Shown here in pieces: positions 50,832-61,197 of a stretch of 64,000 bases of DNA. Location of the stretch: contig JANSWZ010000002.1 in NCBI GenBank assembly GCA_024743215.1, forward strand, positions 671,815-735,814. Direction: 5' to 3'. Both the position numbers and the translations under genes were made by a program. Positions within the stretch are counted from its first letter, which is position 1, and each line of letters opens with the position of its first letter. This DNA is from Alphaproteobacteria bacterium. Lineage in GTDB: Bacteria; Pseudomonadota; Alphaproteobacteria; Rhizobiales; GCA-2746425. The notes below the pieces were generated by a model, which was not told the origin of the DNA, did not search any database, and saw only the letters and a list, made by a program, of their open reading frames with translations.

Positions 50832-51305
50832 TTAAGCCGCGTTGGACGCCATATCCTGGGTCAGAACCGCATAGATGGCGTCTGCATCGCGTGTTTCGCG
50901 CAATTTCGATGTGATTTGGTTGTTGCGGAACACTCTGGCAATGCGCGCCAGAGCCTTCAAATGATCTGCCCCGGCCCCTTCGGAGGCCAGCAAGAGGAAA
51001 ATCAGGTCGACGGGCTCTCCGTCAAGCGATTCAAACTCAATCGGTGTTTCCAAACGAGCAAAAACGCCAATGATTGCGTCAAAGGTCACCAATTTTCCGT
51101 GAGGAATGGCAATGCCATGCCCCACACCAGTGGACCCAAGCCGTTCACGTTGCAGAAGCGTGTCAAAAATTTCGCGCTCCGGAACACCCGTTAAAGACGC
51201 AGCCTTTTCAGCCAGTGCCTGTATGGCCTGCTTTTTGGATTGCACCTTCAGGGTGGGTATTACGGCATCGGGCGAAACCAGATCACTCAGATCCATCGCA
51301 AACAT
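50832..51305 (-). CDS. ptsN: PTS IIA-like nitrogen regulatory protein PtsN
   Basis: GVGHGIAIPHGKLVTFDAIIGVFARLETPIEFESLDGEPVDLIFLLLASEGAGADHLKALARIARV. Confidence 0.95.
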   Translation of the reverse strand: MFAMDLSDLVSPDAVIPTLKVQSKKQAIQALAEKAASLTGVPEREIFDTLLQRERLGSTGVGHGIAIPHGKLVTFDAIIGVFARLETPIEFESLDGEPVDLIFLLLASEGAGADHLKALARIARVFRNNQITSKLRETRDADAIYAVLTQDMASNAA

Positions 51306-51450
51306 CCATTATTGTATTTGTCATTGTCGCGGCACATATTTCTGTTTCAAACACAAGCTGGTAACCGTTGACTGGTGGCTACCAGCTTGGCTTACAGATT
51401 AAAAATGCTGTCACGCCTACTCTCAAGACCTAGCCGTTCCCGGCTGCCCG

Positions 51451-52020
51451 TCAAGTCTGCAATGATGGATCAACCCAGCCAATATTGCCGTCGGCGCGAC
51501 GGTAGACCACGTTTACACCACCATGTCCAGCGTTTCGAAACACCAGCAGCGGCACATCCGTCATGTCCATCTCCATGACCGCGTTTCCAACCGTGAAAGT
51601 TGGCAAACTGGAAGCCGTTTCAGCAATAATGACGGGATTGAAATCCTCCGGCACTTCTTCATCTTCAGCGGGTGCGGCCAGAATGTAACTTGCTGCCATC
51701 ATTGCGTTTTCACGGTTGGCACGCTGATGATGGTCTTTCAGTTTGCGCTTGTAGCGACGCAACTGCTTTTCTACCCGCTCTGCGGATTTCTCAAAGCTTG
51801 CGCGTGGTTCTGGCGCCTTACCGGATGCAGCCAAACTTGCACCCGTACTCAAATGAATCGAACATTCTGAGGAAAACCCGTTCGGCTCCTTGGTCATGGT
51901 GACCTGTCCGGAATAGGTTCCTGAAAAGTATTTGTTTAAAGCCTCGCCAATCCTGTTTTCTATTTCGCCACGCAGAGTTTCCCCCACATCCATATTTTTT
52001 CCGGATATGCGAAGTTCCAT
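51451..52020 (-). CDS. hpf: Ribosome hibernation-promoting factor, HPF/YfiA (long form)
   Basis: MELRISGKNMDVGETLRGEIENRIGEALNKYF; C-terminal domain MDMTDVPLLVFRNAGHGGVNVVYRRADGNIGWVDP. Confidence 0.94.
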   Translation of the reverse strand: MELRISGKNMDVGETLRGEIENRIGEALNKYFSGTYSGQVTMTKEPNGFSSECSIHLSTGASLAASGKAPEPRASFEKSAERVEKQLRRYKRKLKDHHQRANRENAMMAASYILAAPAEDEEVPEDFNPVIIAETASSLPTFTVGNAVMEMDMTDVPLLVFRNAGHGGVNVVYRRADGNIGWVDPSLQT

Positions 52021-52204
52021 AATCTACCTCTCGCTTGAGCCCCGGCATGGGACCGTTTTTCAACTCATCCACCGGTTCAGAAGCCGGTTTTGGACGCTTA
52101 GCCACTGAATATGAGCCGGTTACCCAATTCAAAGTCAGTGCAACACTCAATGCCATAGTCGGCATCGTAGCCATGTTCACTGCCGGCCAGGCAGCTCATA
52201 TGGC

Positions 52205-53755
52205 CTATCTGGCTTGCCCGCCAACCGTCCGCTTTTGGCGCCGACGTGCCACACTGGAGGGTATGCCAAGTGCTTCGCGGTATTTTGCCACGGTTCTGCG
52301 CGCAATGTCGATGCCAGAGGCCTTCAATTTTTCCACAAGGGCGTCATCACTGAGAATAGAACCGGCCGCTTCCTGATCAATCAACTGTTTGATTCTGTGC
52401 CTTACGGCCTCTCCAGAATGAACTTCTCCGTTCACACCCGCGATGGAGGAAGAGAAGAAAAACTTCAATTCAAAAATGCCGCGCGGCGTTGAAATATATT
52501 TGTTCGATGTCACGCGGCTGACCGTCGATTCATGCATTTCAATGGCGTCTGCCACCTGCTTCAACGTCATGGGTTTGAGATATTCTATTCCATAGAGGAA
52601 GAAAGCATCTTGCATGCGGACAATTTCCGTTGCCACTTTCAAAATACTTCGGGCTCTTTGATCCAATGCCTTGATCAGGCCGCTTGCCGATTGCAGGCTG
52701 GTGTTCAGGAAGGTCTTTTCATCCTCTTTGGCGTGTTTTGAGACGGTCTGATAGTAAACCTCATTCACCAGAAGACGTGGCAGAACTTCACTGTTGAGTT
52801 CAATATGCCAGGCGCTGTCACTTCCCTCGACGCTGTTCGGTCTGACCAGCACATCGGGCACCAGACTTTCAGGTTCCAAGGCTTCAAACATCTCACCCGG
52901 TTTGGGGTTGAGCGACCGGATGCAGGCAATTTTTCGGCTGATATCCTTATCGGACAGGCCTGTAAGGCTTTGCAGAGCATCGACATCCTGCTGTCCCAGC
53001 AACGCCAGATTATCCAGTATGAGGCGCATGGAAGCATCCAGCTCACCCTGATCCTTGAGTTGCAATTCAAGGCATTCCTTCAGGCTGCGCGCGCCAATGC
53101 CAGCCGGCTCGCAAGCGTGAATCAAAGAAACCGCTGCTTCCAGCGTTGCTTCTTCAATTGAAAATTGCTCGCAAATGGCAGCACTGTCGAGCTGGAGATA
53201 GCCGGCGCCATCCAACTGACTGACCAGATACTGACATAATGCCCGCATCACCTGATTGGTCGTCATCAGGAAAAGCTGATCTTCCAGGCGCGCGCGCAAG
53301 CTGGTTGTGCCAGCCAGTGTGGCGTCAAAGGCCATATCCTCGCCAACGGCGGCCCCAAGCATGGAAGGGCCTTCAAGGGCCTGATCGTAAGGGCTTTCCT
53401 GCGAAGGTGTCAGCGCCTTTTCATTGTCATCCTGATAAAGATTGCTGTAGTCGGAATCCGGTGGGCCGCTGAGATCAGTATTGGTTTCTGTCAGTTCCCG
53501 TTCGTGCCAGTCATCTGCTTCGACTTGAGGGGCAGGATCGTCTGCATCGCGTTCGGATTCGCGTTCCAGAAGCGGATTTTTTTCCAACTCATCTTCAACA
53601 TGTCCGGACAATTCCAGATGCGACATCTGCAAAAGTTTGATCGCCTGCACCAATTGGGGCGTCATAACCAGAGACTGAGACAGATTCTGACGCAATCCGG
53701 GGGCGAGCTTCTGACTCATCCCGCCTGCAAAAGAAAATGAACTTGGCCCTGACAT
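52205..53755 (-). CDS. rpoN: RNA polymerase sigma-54 factor
   Basis: LRQNLSQSLVMTPQLVQAIKLLQMSHLEL; RpoN box ARRTVAKYREALGIPSSVARRR. Confidence 0.97.
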   Translation of the reverse strand: MSGPSSFSFAGGMSQKLAPGLRQNLSQSLVMTPQLVQAIKLLQMSHLELSGHVEDELEKNPLLERESERDADDPAPQVEADDWHERELTETNTDLSGPPDSDYSNLYQDDNEKALTPSQESPYDQALEGPSMLGAAVGEDMAFDATLAGTTSLRARLEDQLFLMTTNQVMRALCQYLVSQLDGAGYLQLDSAAICEQFSIEEATLEAAVSLIHACEPAGIGARSLKECLELQLKDQGELDASMRLILDNLALLGQQDVDALQSLTGLSDKDISRKIACIRSLNPKPGEMFEALEPESLVPDVLVRPNSVEGSDSAWHIELNSEVLPRLLVNEVYYQTVSKHAKEDEKTFLNTSLQSASGLIKALDQRARSILKVATEIVRMQDAFFLYGIEYLKPMTLKQVADAIEMHESTVSRVTSNKYISTPRGIFELKFFFSSSIAGVNGEVHSGEAVRHRIKQLIDQEAAGSILSDDALVEKLKASGIDIARRTVAKYREALGIPSSVARRRQKRTVGGQAR

Positions 53756-53919
53756 AGGCGGTCTGATCCCTACGATCCTAGAAGTATTGACGCGTTATTC
53801 TGAAGTGTTAGCAATGATGTATCGTCTTGTATGATCCAGCATTCTTCCGGACCCGCTTTCCATCTAGCATTATACCAGATGCCGGGTTAATTCGACTTTA
53901 GCCGAGCAGGCTATTGTAT

Positions 53920-55161
53920 TCAAAGAGTAAATTGATCACCAAGGTAAACGCGCCTTACATCCTCATTCTGGACAATGTCTTCAGGTGTACCTTCCATCAG
54001 AACTTCCCCGGAATGGATGATGTAAGCCCGGTCAATCAGTCCCAGTGTCTCGCGTACATTATGGTCGGTAATCAGGACGCCAATTCCGCGCGCAGTGAGT
54101 TGCCGGACCAGTTTCTGAATATCCCCCACCGCAATGGGATCGATGCCAGCAAACGGCTCATCCAGCAACATGAAAGCCGGGCGACTGGCCAAAGCACGCG
54201 CGATTTCGCAGCGGCGGCGTTCACCTCCCGATAGCGCAATACTGGGCGAATTGCGCAAATGATCAATACCGAATTCCTCTAACAGGCGCTCAAGGTCCTG
54301 CTTGCGCTGGCGCCGATCCGGCTCGACAATCTCCAACACCGCTTTGATGTTATCTTCCACCGTGAGGCCCCGAAAAATTGATGCCTCTTGCGGCAGATAG
54401 CCGATTCCAAGCCGCGCCCGACTGTACATGGGCAGCGATGTCACATCCAATCCGTCAATGCGAATTGCGCCACGATCCGGGCGGATCAGGCCGGTAATCA
54501 TATAGAAAACCGTCGTCTTACCCGCACCATTTGGCCCTAACAATCCAACTGCCTCACCCTGCCGCACAGCCAGTGTGACATCACGAACCACTGGACGCCG
54601 ACGAAAGCTCTTAGCCAAATTTTGGGCGACCAGCCAGCCATCTTCATCGCTGAATTGACGGCCTTTTTGTTTGGTTGCCTTTCGGATTGCGGGCTTGCTG
54701 GGTGACAATGCCGCGCCTGGTGCGGATGCCGGTGTTGGTTCCAGAACCGGTGTGGATTCGACAAATGCCTCAGAACCGGTTTCCGAACGCGGCACACTTT
54801 CGGCCCTCAATGGGGCTGTCCGGGGTGGTTTCGGGGCTGTTTTTGGCTTCCGTCTAAAGCGCAGCGCTTTCAAGGGGCTCAAGACAGCACTTACTGTTTC
54901 GCGAATTTGGAACGTACCGCGATCACTGCTTCTGGGGCCGCTTGGTGGCACCAATTCATCATGATCATCATCATAAATCGAACGCAATTGGCGGCGCTGG
55001 GAAACTTCGTTCTCTATCTGCGCATCATCCCATTTTTCAGGGCCGGAATTTCCGGTCTCGGCAAATTCAGGCTCAACAGGAGCGGGCCTTGAATCAGGTG
55101 CTGCAGCGCGCGCACGGTTTTCCGGCCTGGATAGTCTGAATTTTTTCACTGATGCGGACAC
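53920..55161 (-). CDS. lptB: LPS export ABC transporter ATP-binding protein with long N-terminal extension
   Basis: LVAQNLAKSFRRRPVVRDVTLAVRQGEAVGLLGPNGAGKTTVFYMITGL...LSGGERRRCEIARAL; preceded by about 165 aa disordered-looking extension; followed by rpoN. Confidence 0.93.
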   Translation of the reverse strand: MSASVKKFRLSRPENRARAAAPDSRPAPVEPEFAETGNSGPEKWDDAQIENEVSQRRQLRSIYDDDHDELVPPSGPRSSDRGTFQIRETVSAVLSPLKALRFRRKPKTAPKPPRTAPLRAESVPRSETGSEAFVESTPVLEPTPASAPGAALSPSKPAIRKATKQKGRQFSDEDGWLVAQNLAKSFRRRPVVRDVTLAVRQGEAVGLLGPNGAGKTTVFYMITGLIRPDRGAIRIDGLDVTSLPMYSRARLGIGYLPQEASIFRGLTVEDNIKAVLEIVEPDRRQRKQDLERLLEEFGIDHLRNSPSIALSGGERRRCEIARALASRPAFMLLDEPFAGIDPIAVGDIQKLVRQLTARGIGVLITDHNVRETLGLIDRAYIIHSGEVLMEGTPEDIVQNEDVRRVYLGDQFTL

Positions 55162-55284
55162 CCTGAAACGTGATCGGCCCTGCTTTTAACAGGTGTTGTT
55201 TTCAATAGCCTGCTTCAAAAGCCATGTCGATGTGCAAGCATGCTGTTTCCTGCCGCATGGTTTCTCGATCGACCGCCCATATAT

Positions 55285-55890
55285 CTATTGTTTTCCGGGC
55301 AAGAAGACACCCCGCACCCGACCGCCGGACTGACTGTTGGGCGCCTCAACACGGCTTTCGCCGGTTTTCAGGTTCACGATCAGGCGTTGGCCACGCAGTT
55401 CATTGCCGCCTTTAGTGAGGATGACATTGCCTGTGAGGGTCAATATTTGACTCGCCATCTGAAACGTTGCCCGATCTCCACGCGCCGTCTGATCTTCACT
55501 GGTGACGCGAATGGGTCCCCGCGCCTCAACTTTCGAAATCTGCTGATTGGCTCCGGTCGCACGGCCATCGTAATACACAGTTATGCTGCTCGCCCGCAGA
55601 GTTGTCGGCCCCTGCACAAGCCGCACATTGCCTCGAAATACAGCCGTTTTTTCACGGTCCTGAACTTCCAACTCATCTGCTTCAATTTCAATTGGGTCTC
55701 TTGATGAGGCAGACAAGCCAGAAAAGGCATCTGAAACATCCTGCGCATGGACAGCAGGCGTCATAAGCAAGCAAGCCATCGCAATGGCACCTACCCATTG
55801 CAGAAGCCTGTTCATGCCAAGCGCATTGCCATCTCGCGCAACAATATTCATGTCTGGAACCAAATCCCTCATCATCTTGCTAACCATCAT
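55285..55890 (-). CDS. lptA: LPS transport periplasmic protein LptA/OstA-like
   Basis: DPIEIEADELEVQDREKTAVFRGNVRLVQGPTTLRASSITVYYDG. Confidence 0.92.
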   Translation of the reverse strand: MMVSKMMRDLVPDMNIVARDGNALGMNRLLQWVGAIAMACLLMTPAVHAQDVSDAFSGLSASSRDPIEIEADELEVQDREKTAVFRGNVRLVQGPTTLRASSITVYYDGRATGANQQISKVEARGPIRVTSEDQTARGDRATFQMASQILTLTGNVILTKGGNELRGQRLIVNLKTGESRVEAPNSQSGGRVRGVFLPGKQ

Positions 55891-56630
55891 TCTTGCACAA
55901 TCAGCTTTCCATCAGAGTCCGGCGGCACGATCGTGACGCGTATGCCATTTGTGAACCGGATTCGTTTGCCATTATTGTCAATGATCAGTTGGTTTGCCTG
56001 CATAAAGCCAGTTTCACTGCGTACTTCAACAGGTGACTGGCTGGTCAGCTTTCCGCTTTTCAAATCGACTTCGGCATTTTGCAACGTCACCTTGTAACCT
56101 TCACTTGAGTCCACCTGGATCGGCGACTGAATGGTAAGCTCCGAAGACTCATTGTTATACAGCCCCTCTTGCGAGCGCACATTCGCCCAGGTCCCGTCCT
56201 CAAGCGTGATCTTGGCAAACAGGCCATTCAAATTGATCAGGCCCGGGTTGAGTATCGACTGGGTCGCACTGTCCGCTTTCACTTCATAGGATTGGCCATC
56301 ATCGCCGAACCCACTGAGTTTGGGATTGTTCATCAAGATCGAAGAACCGTTAAATGAGAGCGTCATACCCGGATCAAGCTCAAGTCCGCCGATGCCAATT
56401 TTGGGAACAAAAGTGGTGATGAAAACCAGAGCCCCTATCGTTCCAATACCCAGCACAGGCAGGAGCAGCCTCAATATGCGAACCAGAATGGAATGTCGGC
56501 GTACTTTTCTGAAATGCTTTGCCCTGTCAAAGGACATCAGATCATTGGGCGCAGGCAAGTGATTGCGGGCTGGCACTACTGCGCCTGCCGTCACACTACC
56601 TGATCCATTTGAAAGCATCTCACTCAACAA
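55887..56630 (-). CDS. lptC: LPS export ABC transporter periplasmic protein LptC
   Basis: One N-terminal TM; MNNPKLSGFGDDGQSYEVKADSATQ; overlaps lptA by 4 nt. Confidence 0.9.
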   Translation of the reverse strand: MLSEMLSNGSGSVTAGAVVPARNHLPAPNDLMSFDRAKHFRKVRRHSILVRILRLLLPVLGIGTIGALVFITTFVPKIGIGGLELDPGMTLSFNGSSILMNNPKLSGFGDDGQSYEVKADSATQSILNPGLINLNGLFAKITLEDGTWANVRSQEGLYNNESSELTIQSPIQVDSSEGYKVTLQNAEVDLKSGKLTSQSPVEVRSETGFMQANQLIIDNNGKRIRFTNGIRVTIVPPDSDGKLIVQE

Positions 56631-56818
56631 TCAGCAAACCCGAATATCTGTCATTTTCAACATCAGCCAAACGGCCGCATTGCGACCATACAGGCTAAAC
56701 TTCACAATTTCTATAAACGGGAAAGTTTTGGTGAGATTGTGTCAGGCAAACACCAAGTTGCAAGCCGGTTGATCTCATGCTCCTTGGTTTGGCCCCGTTG
56801 ACTTTTGGCTGTCTGGTT

Positions 56819-57433
56819 TCAGGAGTGAGCGAATATGTCGGTTTCCGGCCAGCCCATCAGATCAAGCCGCGCTCTTGTCGGCAGAAAATCAAAGCAGGTC
56901 CGTGCAATTTCCAAGCGGCCTTCACGCGCAAGGCGTTCGTCCAGTTGTTCTTTCAGGGCATGAAGATACAGAACATCGCTGGCAGCATATTCCTGCTGTG
57001 CCTTGGACAGTTCATCCGCGCCCCAATTGGAGCTTTGCTGCTGCTTCGACAGTTCCACGCCAATCAGTTCGCGACACAATTCCTTGAGGCCATGGCGGTC
57101 TGTATAGGTGCGCACCAGTCGAGAGGCAATTTTAGTGCAATAAATGGGCGAGGTCAGTGCGCCAAACCGGTGCAGCAACACCGCAACATCAAAACGGGCG
57201 AAATGAAACAGTTTCAATACTGCGCGGTCATTCAGAACCCTAGTGAGATTTGGGGCTGTTTCCTGATCCTGAGAGATCTGAACCAGATCCGCGTTGCCGT
57301 CACCGGTAGAAATCTGCACCAGACAAAGCCGGTCCCGATGCGGGTTCAGCCCCATGGTTTCGGTATCAATGGCGACAGAACTGCCCGGATCATAGCCATC
57401 TGGCAGATCATTTTTATGCAAGCGAATGGTCAT
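56819..57433 (-). CDS. rnd: Ribonuclease D
   Basis: VAIDTETMGLNPHRDRLCLVQIST, KLFHFARFDVAVL, YAASDVLYLHALK (DnaQ-like exonuclease motifs). Confidence 0.92.
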   Translation of the reverse strand: MTIRLHKNDLPDGYDPGSSVAIDTETMGLNPHRDRLCLVQISTGDGNADLVQISQDQETAPNLTRVLNDRAVLKLFHFARFDVAVLLHRFGALTSPIYCTKIASRLVRTYTDRHGLKELCRELIGVELSKQQQSSNWGADELSKAQQEYAASDVLYLHALKEQLDERLAREGRLEIARTCFDFLPTRARLDLMGWPETDIFAHS

Positions 57434-57530
57434 ATGAATTATCTTTCTTGAAACAGGCCCTGAGACTTCGCTCTTTATCCTGATACGTCTATGAAAGCCC
57501 CAATTGATGCATGGAAATCCGCGAAAACCA

Positions 57531-58829
57531 TTACTTTTCTCGAAATGCGTGCCGGAGTTGATCGGAAAACGGTTTGAGAAAGTAATTGAGCGGACTGCGT
57601 TCTGATGTTTGCAGGAAGGCCTCGACCGGCATGCCCGGCCTCAGCACCAGCGGCCCCAGTTTCGTTTCCTCAGCCTCAGCCAGACGTAGCCGGACCGTGT
57701 AGAATGGGGCCGCATCCCCGCCCGGCTGGTTCAAATCGGCAGAAATGCGAATGACCTCACCATTGATCTGCGGCGTCAGTCTTGAATCGGCGTTTGGAAA
57801 TTGCAGCAAGGCACTTTGACCGGTGCTGATCTGATCAATATCCTGAGGACGCACCCTTGCTTCCACCACCAAAGGGTCTCCCTCCGGCACCAATTGCATA
57901 ACCGTTTCGCCCGGGGCCAGAACAGCGCCGATGGTGGTGACCAACAGTTCATGCACCAGTCCGGACCGCGGCGCGACAATTTCGGTGCGGCGCAAGCGGG
58001 CGGAAACTGCGAGGCGGCGCTCGCGATATTCACTTAACTGAGCTTCTGCATCGCGCAATTCATCCAATGCGCGGGCGCGAAAATCATCCGTAATCTGAAT
58101 AGCCTGAAGCCGGGTTTCACTGATGCGCCCTGAAATACGCGCCATTTCCGAGCTCAACTGGCCAGATTCACCGCCAAGACGGGCCTGTTCACGCTGCAGC
58201 GACAGAACACGGGTTTTGGGAACCAGGCCGCGGCTTTCAAGGGATTCGATATCGGTCAGTTCTTCTGTGATGAATGCAGTCTGCGCATCTTTCGCAGCCT
58301 GCTGAGCCACCAGCCCCTTTATTTCATCATCATATTGCGCAATGCGCTCTTCCAATTGATCGAGCCGACCCTGAATGGCCGCGTTCTGAGTTTGCAGCAG
58401 GCGGCGCTGCCCCAGCAGCAAAGCGGCTACCTGCGGATCGCTTTGGCGTGACAGAAGATCTTTGTCAAAAACGATTTCTTTTGAAAAATCGCGTTCGGCC
58501 CGCAGGCGCGCAATCTTTGCCAGCAATTCCACACGCGCCGCATCGAGAATGGACAATTCTGCCTGGGCATCGGTGCTGTCAATTCGAAGCAGTGGATCTC
58601 CGGCGGCAACCGTATCGCCCTCCTCCACCAGGATTTCAGCGACAACGCCACCTTCCAGGTGCTGAATACGCTTGGTGTTGCTTTCAACAACAATCGTTCC
58701 CGACGCAATGACCGCTCCGCTGATGCTGCTGAGCGTGGCCCAGGCCCCAAGACTGCCCAGCACAAGCAGGATTGCCAGCCCGCCGGCGCGCCGGTAACGC
58801 TTCATGGACTGTTCCGAAGAGAGCATCAT
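57531..58829 (-). CDS. HlyD family type I secretion periplasmic adaptor subunit
   Basis: N-terminal TM; GTIVVESNTKRIQHLEGGVVAEILVEEGDTVAAGDPLLRID; ends in LNYFLKPFSDQLRHAFREK. Confidence 0.95.
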   Translation of the reverse strand: MMLSSEQSMKRYRRAGGLAILLVLGSLGAWATLSSISGAVIASGTIVVESNTKRIQHLEGGVVAEILVEEGDTVAAGDPLLRIDSTDAQAELSILDAARVELLAKIARLRAERDFSKEIVFDKDLLSRQSDPQVAALLLGQRRLLQTQNAAIQGRLDQLEERIAQYDDEIKGLVAQQAAKDAQTAFITEELTDIESLESRGLVPKTRVLSLQREQARLGGESGQLSSEMARISGRISETRLQAIQITDDFRARALDELRDAEAQLSEYRERRLAVSARLRRTEIVAPRSGLVHELLVTTIGAVLAPGETVMQLVPEGDPLVVEARVRPQDIDQISTGQSALLQFPNADSRLTPQINGEVIRISADLNQPGGDAAPFYTVRLRLAEAEETKLGPLVLRPGMPVEAFLQTSERSPLNYFLKPFSDQLRHAFREK

Positions 58830-60637
58830 GTGAACGTTTCCTTCACAGGTTTGCCAATCCCCTTCAGCGTCTGTGCCCCATCCGTCTTGGGGGGCGTAGC
58901 CTCCTGGCTCTCGGAAGCTTGCCGGGTTGCAATGACTTTGCCCAATACCTCATCCTTGTCGCCAAATGCCATCATTCGGCCGTTACGCAGCATCATCAGC
59001 TTGTCCAGCGCAGCGATGGCGCTGGGACGGTGGGCCACCAGGATCACTGTTCCGCCGCGGGCACGCACCGACAGCACAGCTTTGATCAGCGCCGCCTCGC
59101 CTTCCGCATCCAGATTTGCATTTGGCTCATCCAGAATGACCAATGCGGGTTGACCGTAAAGAGCGCGTGCCAAACCAATGCGCTGACATTGGCCGGCAGA
59201 CAGGGTGCCGCCGCGAGGACCAAGATTGGTGTTGTAGCCATCCGGCAATTGCTGAATCATATCATGAACCGCCGCCTGCTTTGCGGCCGCTACAATATCA
59301 TCGGGCCGTGCAGAGGGTTGGAAACGGGCAATATTCTGGCTGATGGTTCCCTCGAACAGATCGACACGTTGCGGCAAGTATCCCAGATATGGTCCCAGCT
59401 CTACCGGATCCCAATGGTCAAGATCTGCACCATCCACGCGCACCACACCCTGTTTCAAAGGCCAATTCCCGGTCAAAGCGCGGGCAAGTGTGGTCTTACC
59501 GGCACCGGTTGGCCCGATAATGCCCAAACCGCTTCCCGGTTCCAACTGGAAGGTCACTCCCTGCAGCAAAGGTCGTCGGTCCGATTGTGAAAAAATTGTC
59601 AGCCCCTCAACGGAAACGCGGCCTTCAGGAACTGGAAGAGACAGTCTGGACACAGGGTCCGGCAAATCAGCCATCAAGGTTGAAAACCGTTTCCATGCCT
59701 GCCGGAAGGAAACGAAGGCCTGCCAGTGCGTCACCGATTGTTCCACCGGCGCGAGCGCACGGGACATGATGATCGAAGCTGCGATCATAGTGCCAGGTGA
59801 TATTTGCTGACGCACGGCCAGATACGCCCCCATCGCCAGAATGGCTGACTGGAAGACCAGCCGCAATGTCCGTGATGTCGCCGTTATCGCACCGCCCCTA
59901 TCAGATGCATTTGTCTGGGCCTCAAGCGCGTCCATTTGCAACAGGGTCCAGCGATCTCGCATGACTTTCGTCATGCCAAGCACGGAGCTGGTCTCCACAT
60001 TACGACGGCTCTCCGCGCCCAGATTCTGCGCGGCAGCCTGTGCTCTTTGCGATATCTCGGTCGGCTCAGCAATCAGCCGATTGTTCCAAATGGCCAGCCC
60101 GGCCAACAGCAATACAGCGCCAAGGGATGCTAGCCCCAATAGCGGGTGCATGAGATAAATCACGAACAGATAAATCGGGGCCCAGGGCATGTCGAGAAAT
60201 GCAAGGGGACCAGGACCCGACACAAAATTCCGTATGGTCACCAGATCCTGCAATGGTGCCAGATTGACACGTTCCATGCCTAGTTTTGCGTAGTGGGACA
60301 CCATGTCGAAAGCAGCATGGCGGTAGCGCTCATCTATTTGCTGTCCAACACGGGCCATGATGCGTCCGCGGACAAATTCCAGGAAACCGTAAAGTGCATA
60401 CAGTATTGCAACCAGAATACACAGAGCTACGAGCGTTGAGACGCTGCCGCTGGATAGGACGCGATCATAGACCTGAAGCATGAAGAGAGGCCCGGTCAAC
60501 ATCAAAATATTGGTGACCAGACTGAACGCCATGACAGAACCGGGCACCAATCGCAGCAATGAAAATTCGGGCGGAACGAGCGATTCATTTCGCGAATTTG
60601 CCGGACGGCCAGTATCAGATTGTTTTTGGTCTGTCAT
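58826..60637 (-). CDS. Type I secretion system permease/ATPase (PrtD-like)
   Basis: FMLQVYDRVLSSGSVSTLVAL; GIIGPTGAGKTTLARAL; LSAGQCQRIGLARALYGQPALVILDEPNANLD. Confidence 0.95.
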   Translation of the reverse strand: MTDQKQSDTGRPANSRNESLVPPEFSLLRLVPGSVMAFSLVTNILMLTGPLFMLQVYDRVLSSGSVSTLVALCILVAILYALYGFLEFVRGRIMARVGQQIDERYRHAAFDMVSHYAKLGMERVNLAPLQDLVTIRNFVSGPGPLAFLDMPWAPIYLFVIYLMHPLLGLASLGAVLLLAGLAIWNNRLIAEPTEISQRAQAAAQNLGAESRRNVETSSVLGMTKVMRDRWTLLQMDALEAQTNASDRGGAITATSRTLRLVFQSAILAMGAYLAVRQQISPGTMIAASIIMSRALAPVEQSVTHWQAFVSFRQAWKRFSTLMADLPDPVSRLSLPVPEGRVSVEGLTIFSQSDRRPLLQGVTFQLEPGSGLGIIGPTGAGKTTLARALTGNWPLKQGVVRVDGADLDHWDPVELGPYLGYLPQRVDLFEGTISQNIARFQPSARPDDIVAAAKQAAVHDMIQQLPDGYNTNLGPRGGTLSAGQCQRIGLARALYGQPALVILDEPNANLDAEGEAALIKAVLSVRARGGTVILVAHRPSAIAALDKLMMLRNGRMMAFGDKDEVLGKVIATRQASESQEATPPKTDGAQTLKGIGKPVKETFT

Positions 60638-60819
60638 AACCGGTCTTTTCAGTCGTTGGTTTGGGAATATTGTAAGAGATAAAACCCAAAGAACAGGTTG
60701 ACTTCAGACGCCAGGTCTCCCGCAAATTCAGACCTATTGTTTAACATGCCGCCCCATTAATTAACAATTTATGTATTCATTTGCCCTATAAAAACAGTTC
60801 ATGCTGGGGCTGAATTAAC

Positions 60820-61137
60820 GTGCAATTCAAACAAAGACTTATAGCTGCGTCTCTCTATCTGTGTGCTGGATTTATTGCGTCCGCCTCAGGTCAATCTGCT
60901 TTTGCATCCAAGGCTGAAACGCTCTCAGGCGTTGTGATTGCAGGCGGAATCACGTGTCCCATGCTGAAATTGCAAACCGGGGAAAGCGTTTCTCTGATGG
61001 GGGTCTCGAAGCAGATCGCCGCCGCGGGACAGGCGTTCACTGCCTCCGGCATTTTTGTACGGCACTCACCCTGTCAGCAGGCAGCACGCACCTTTCGGGT
61101 GGATGAGGTTCTTAACACCTCTCCCGCCCCGCAATGA
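60820..61137 (+). CDS. Small hypothetical exported protein with two mature cysteines
   Basis: Signal peptide-like MQFKQRLIAASLYLCAGFIASASGQSAFA; 105 aa; between T1SS genes and S8 protease. Confidence 0.6.
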   Translation: MQFKQRLIAASLYLCAGFIASASGQSAFASKAETLSGVVIAGGITCPMLKLQTGESVSLMGVSKQIAAAGQAFTASGIFVRHSPCQQAARTFRVDEVLNTSPAPQ

Positions 61138-61197
61138 AGTCTTGATGAATGAAACGTAAACCCCACCCAGCATTGACTATAGGAAATTGAGGCACCA

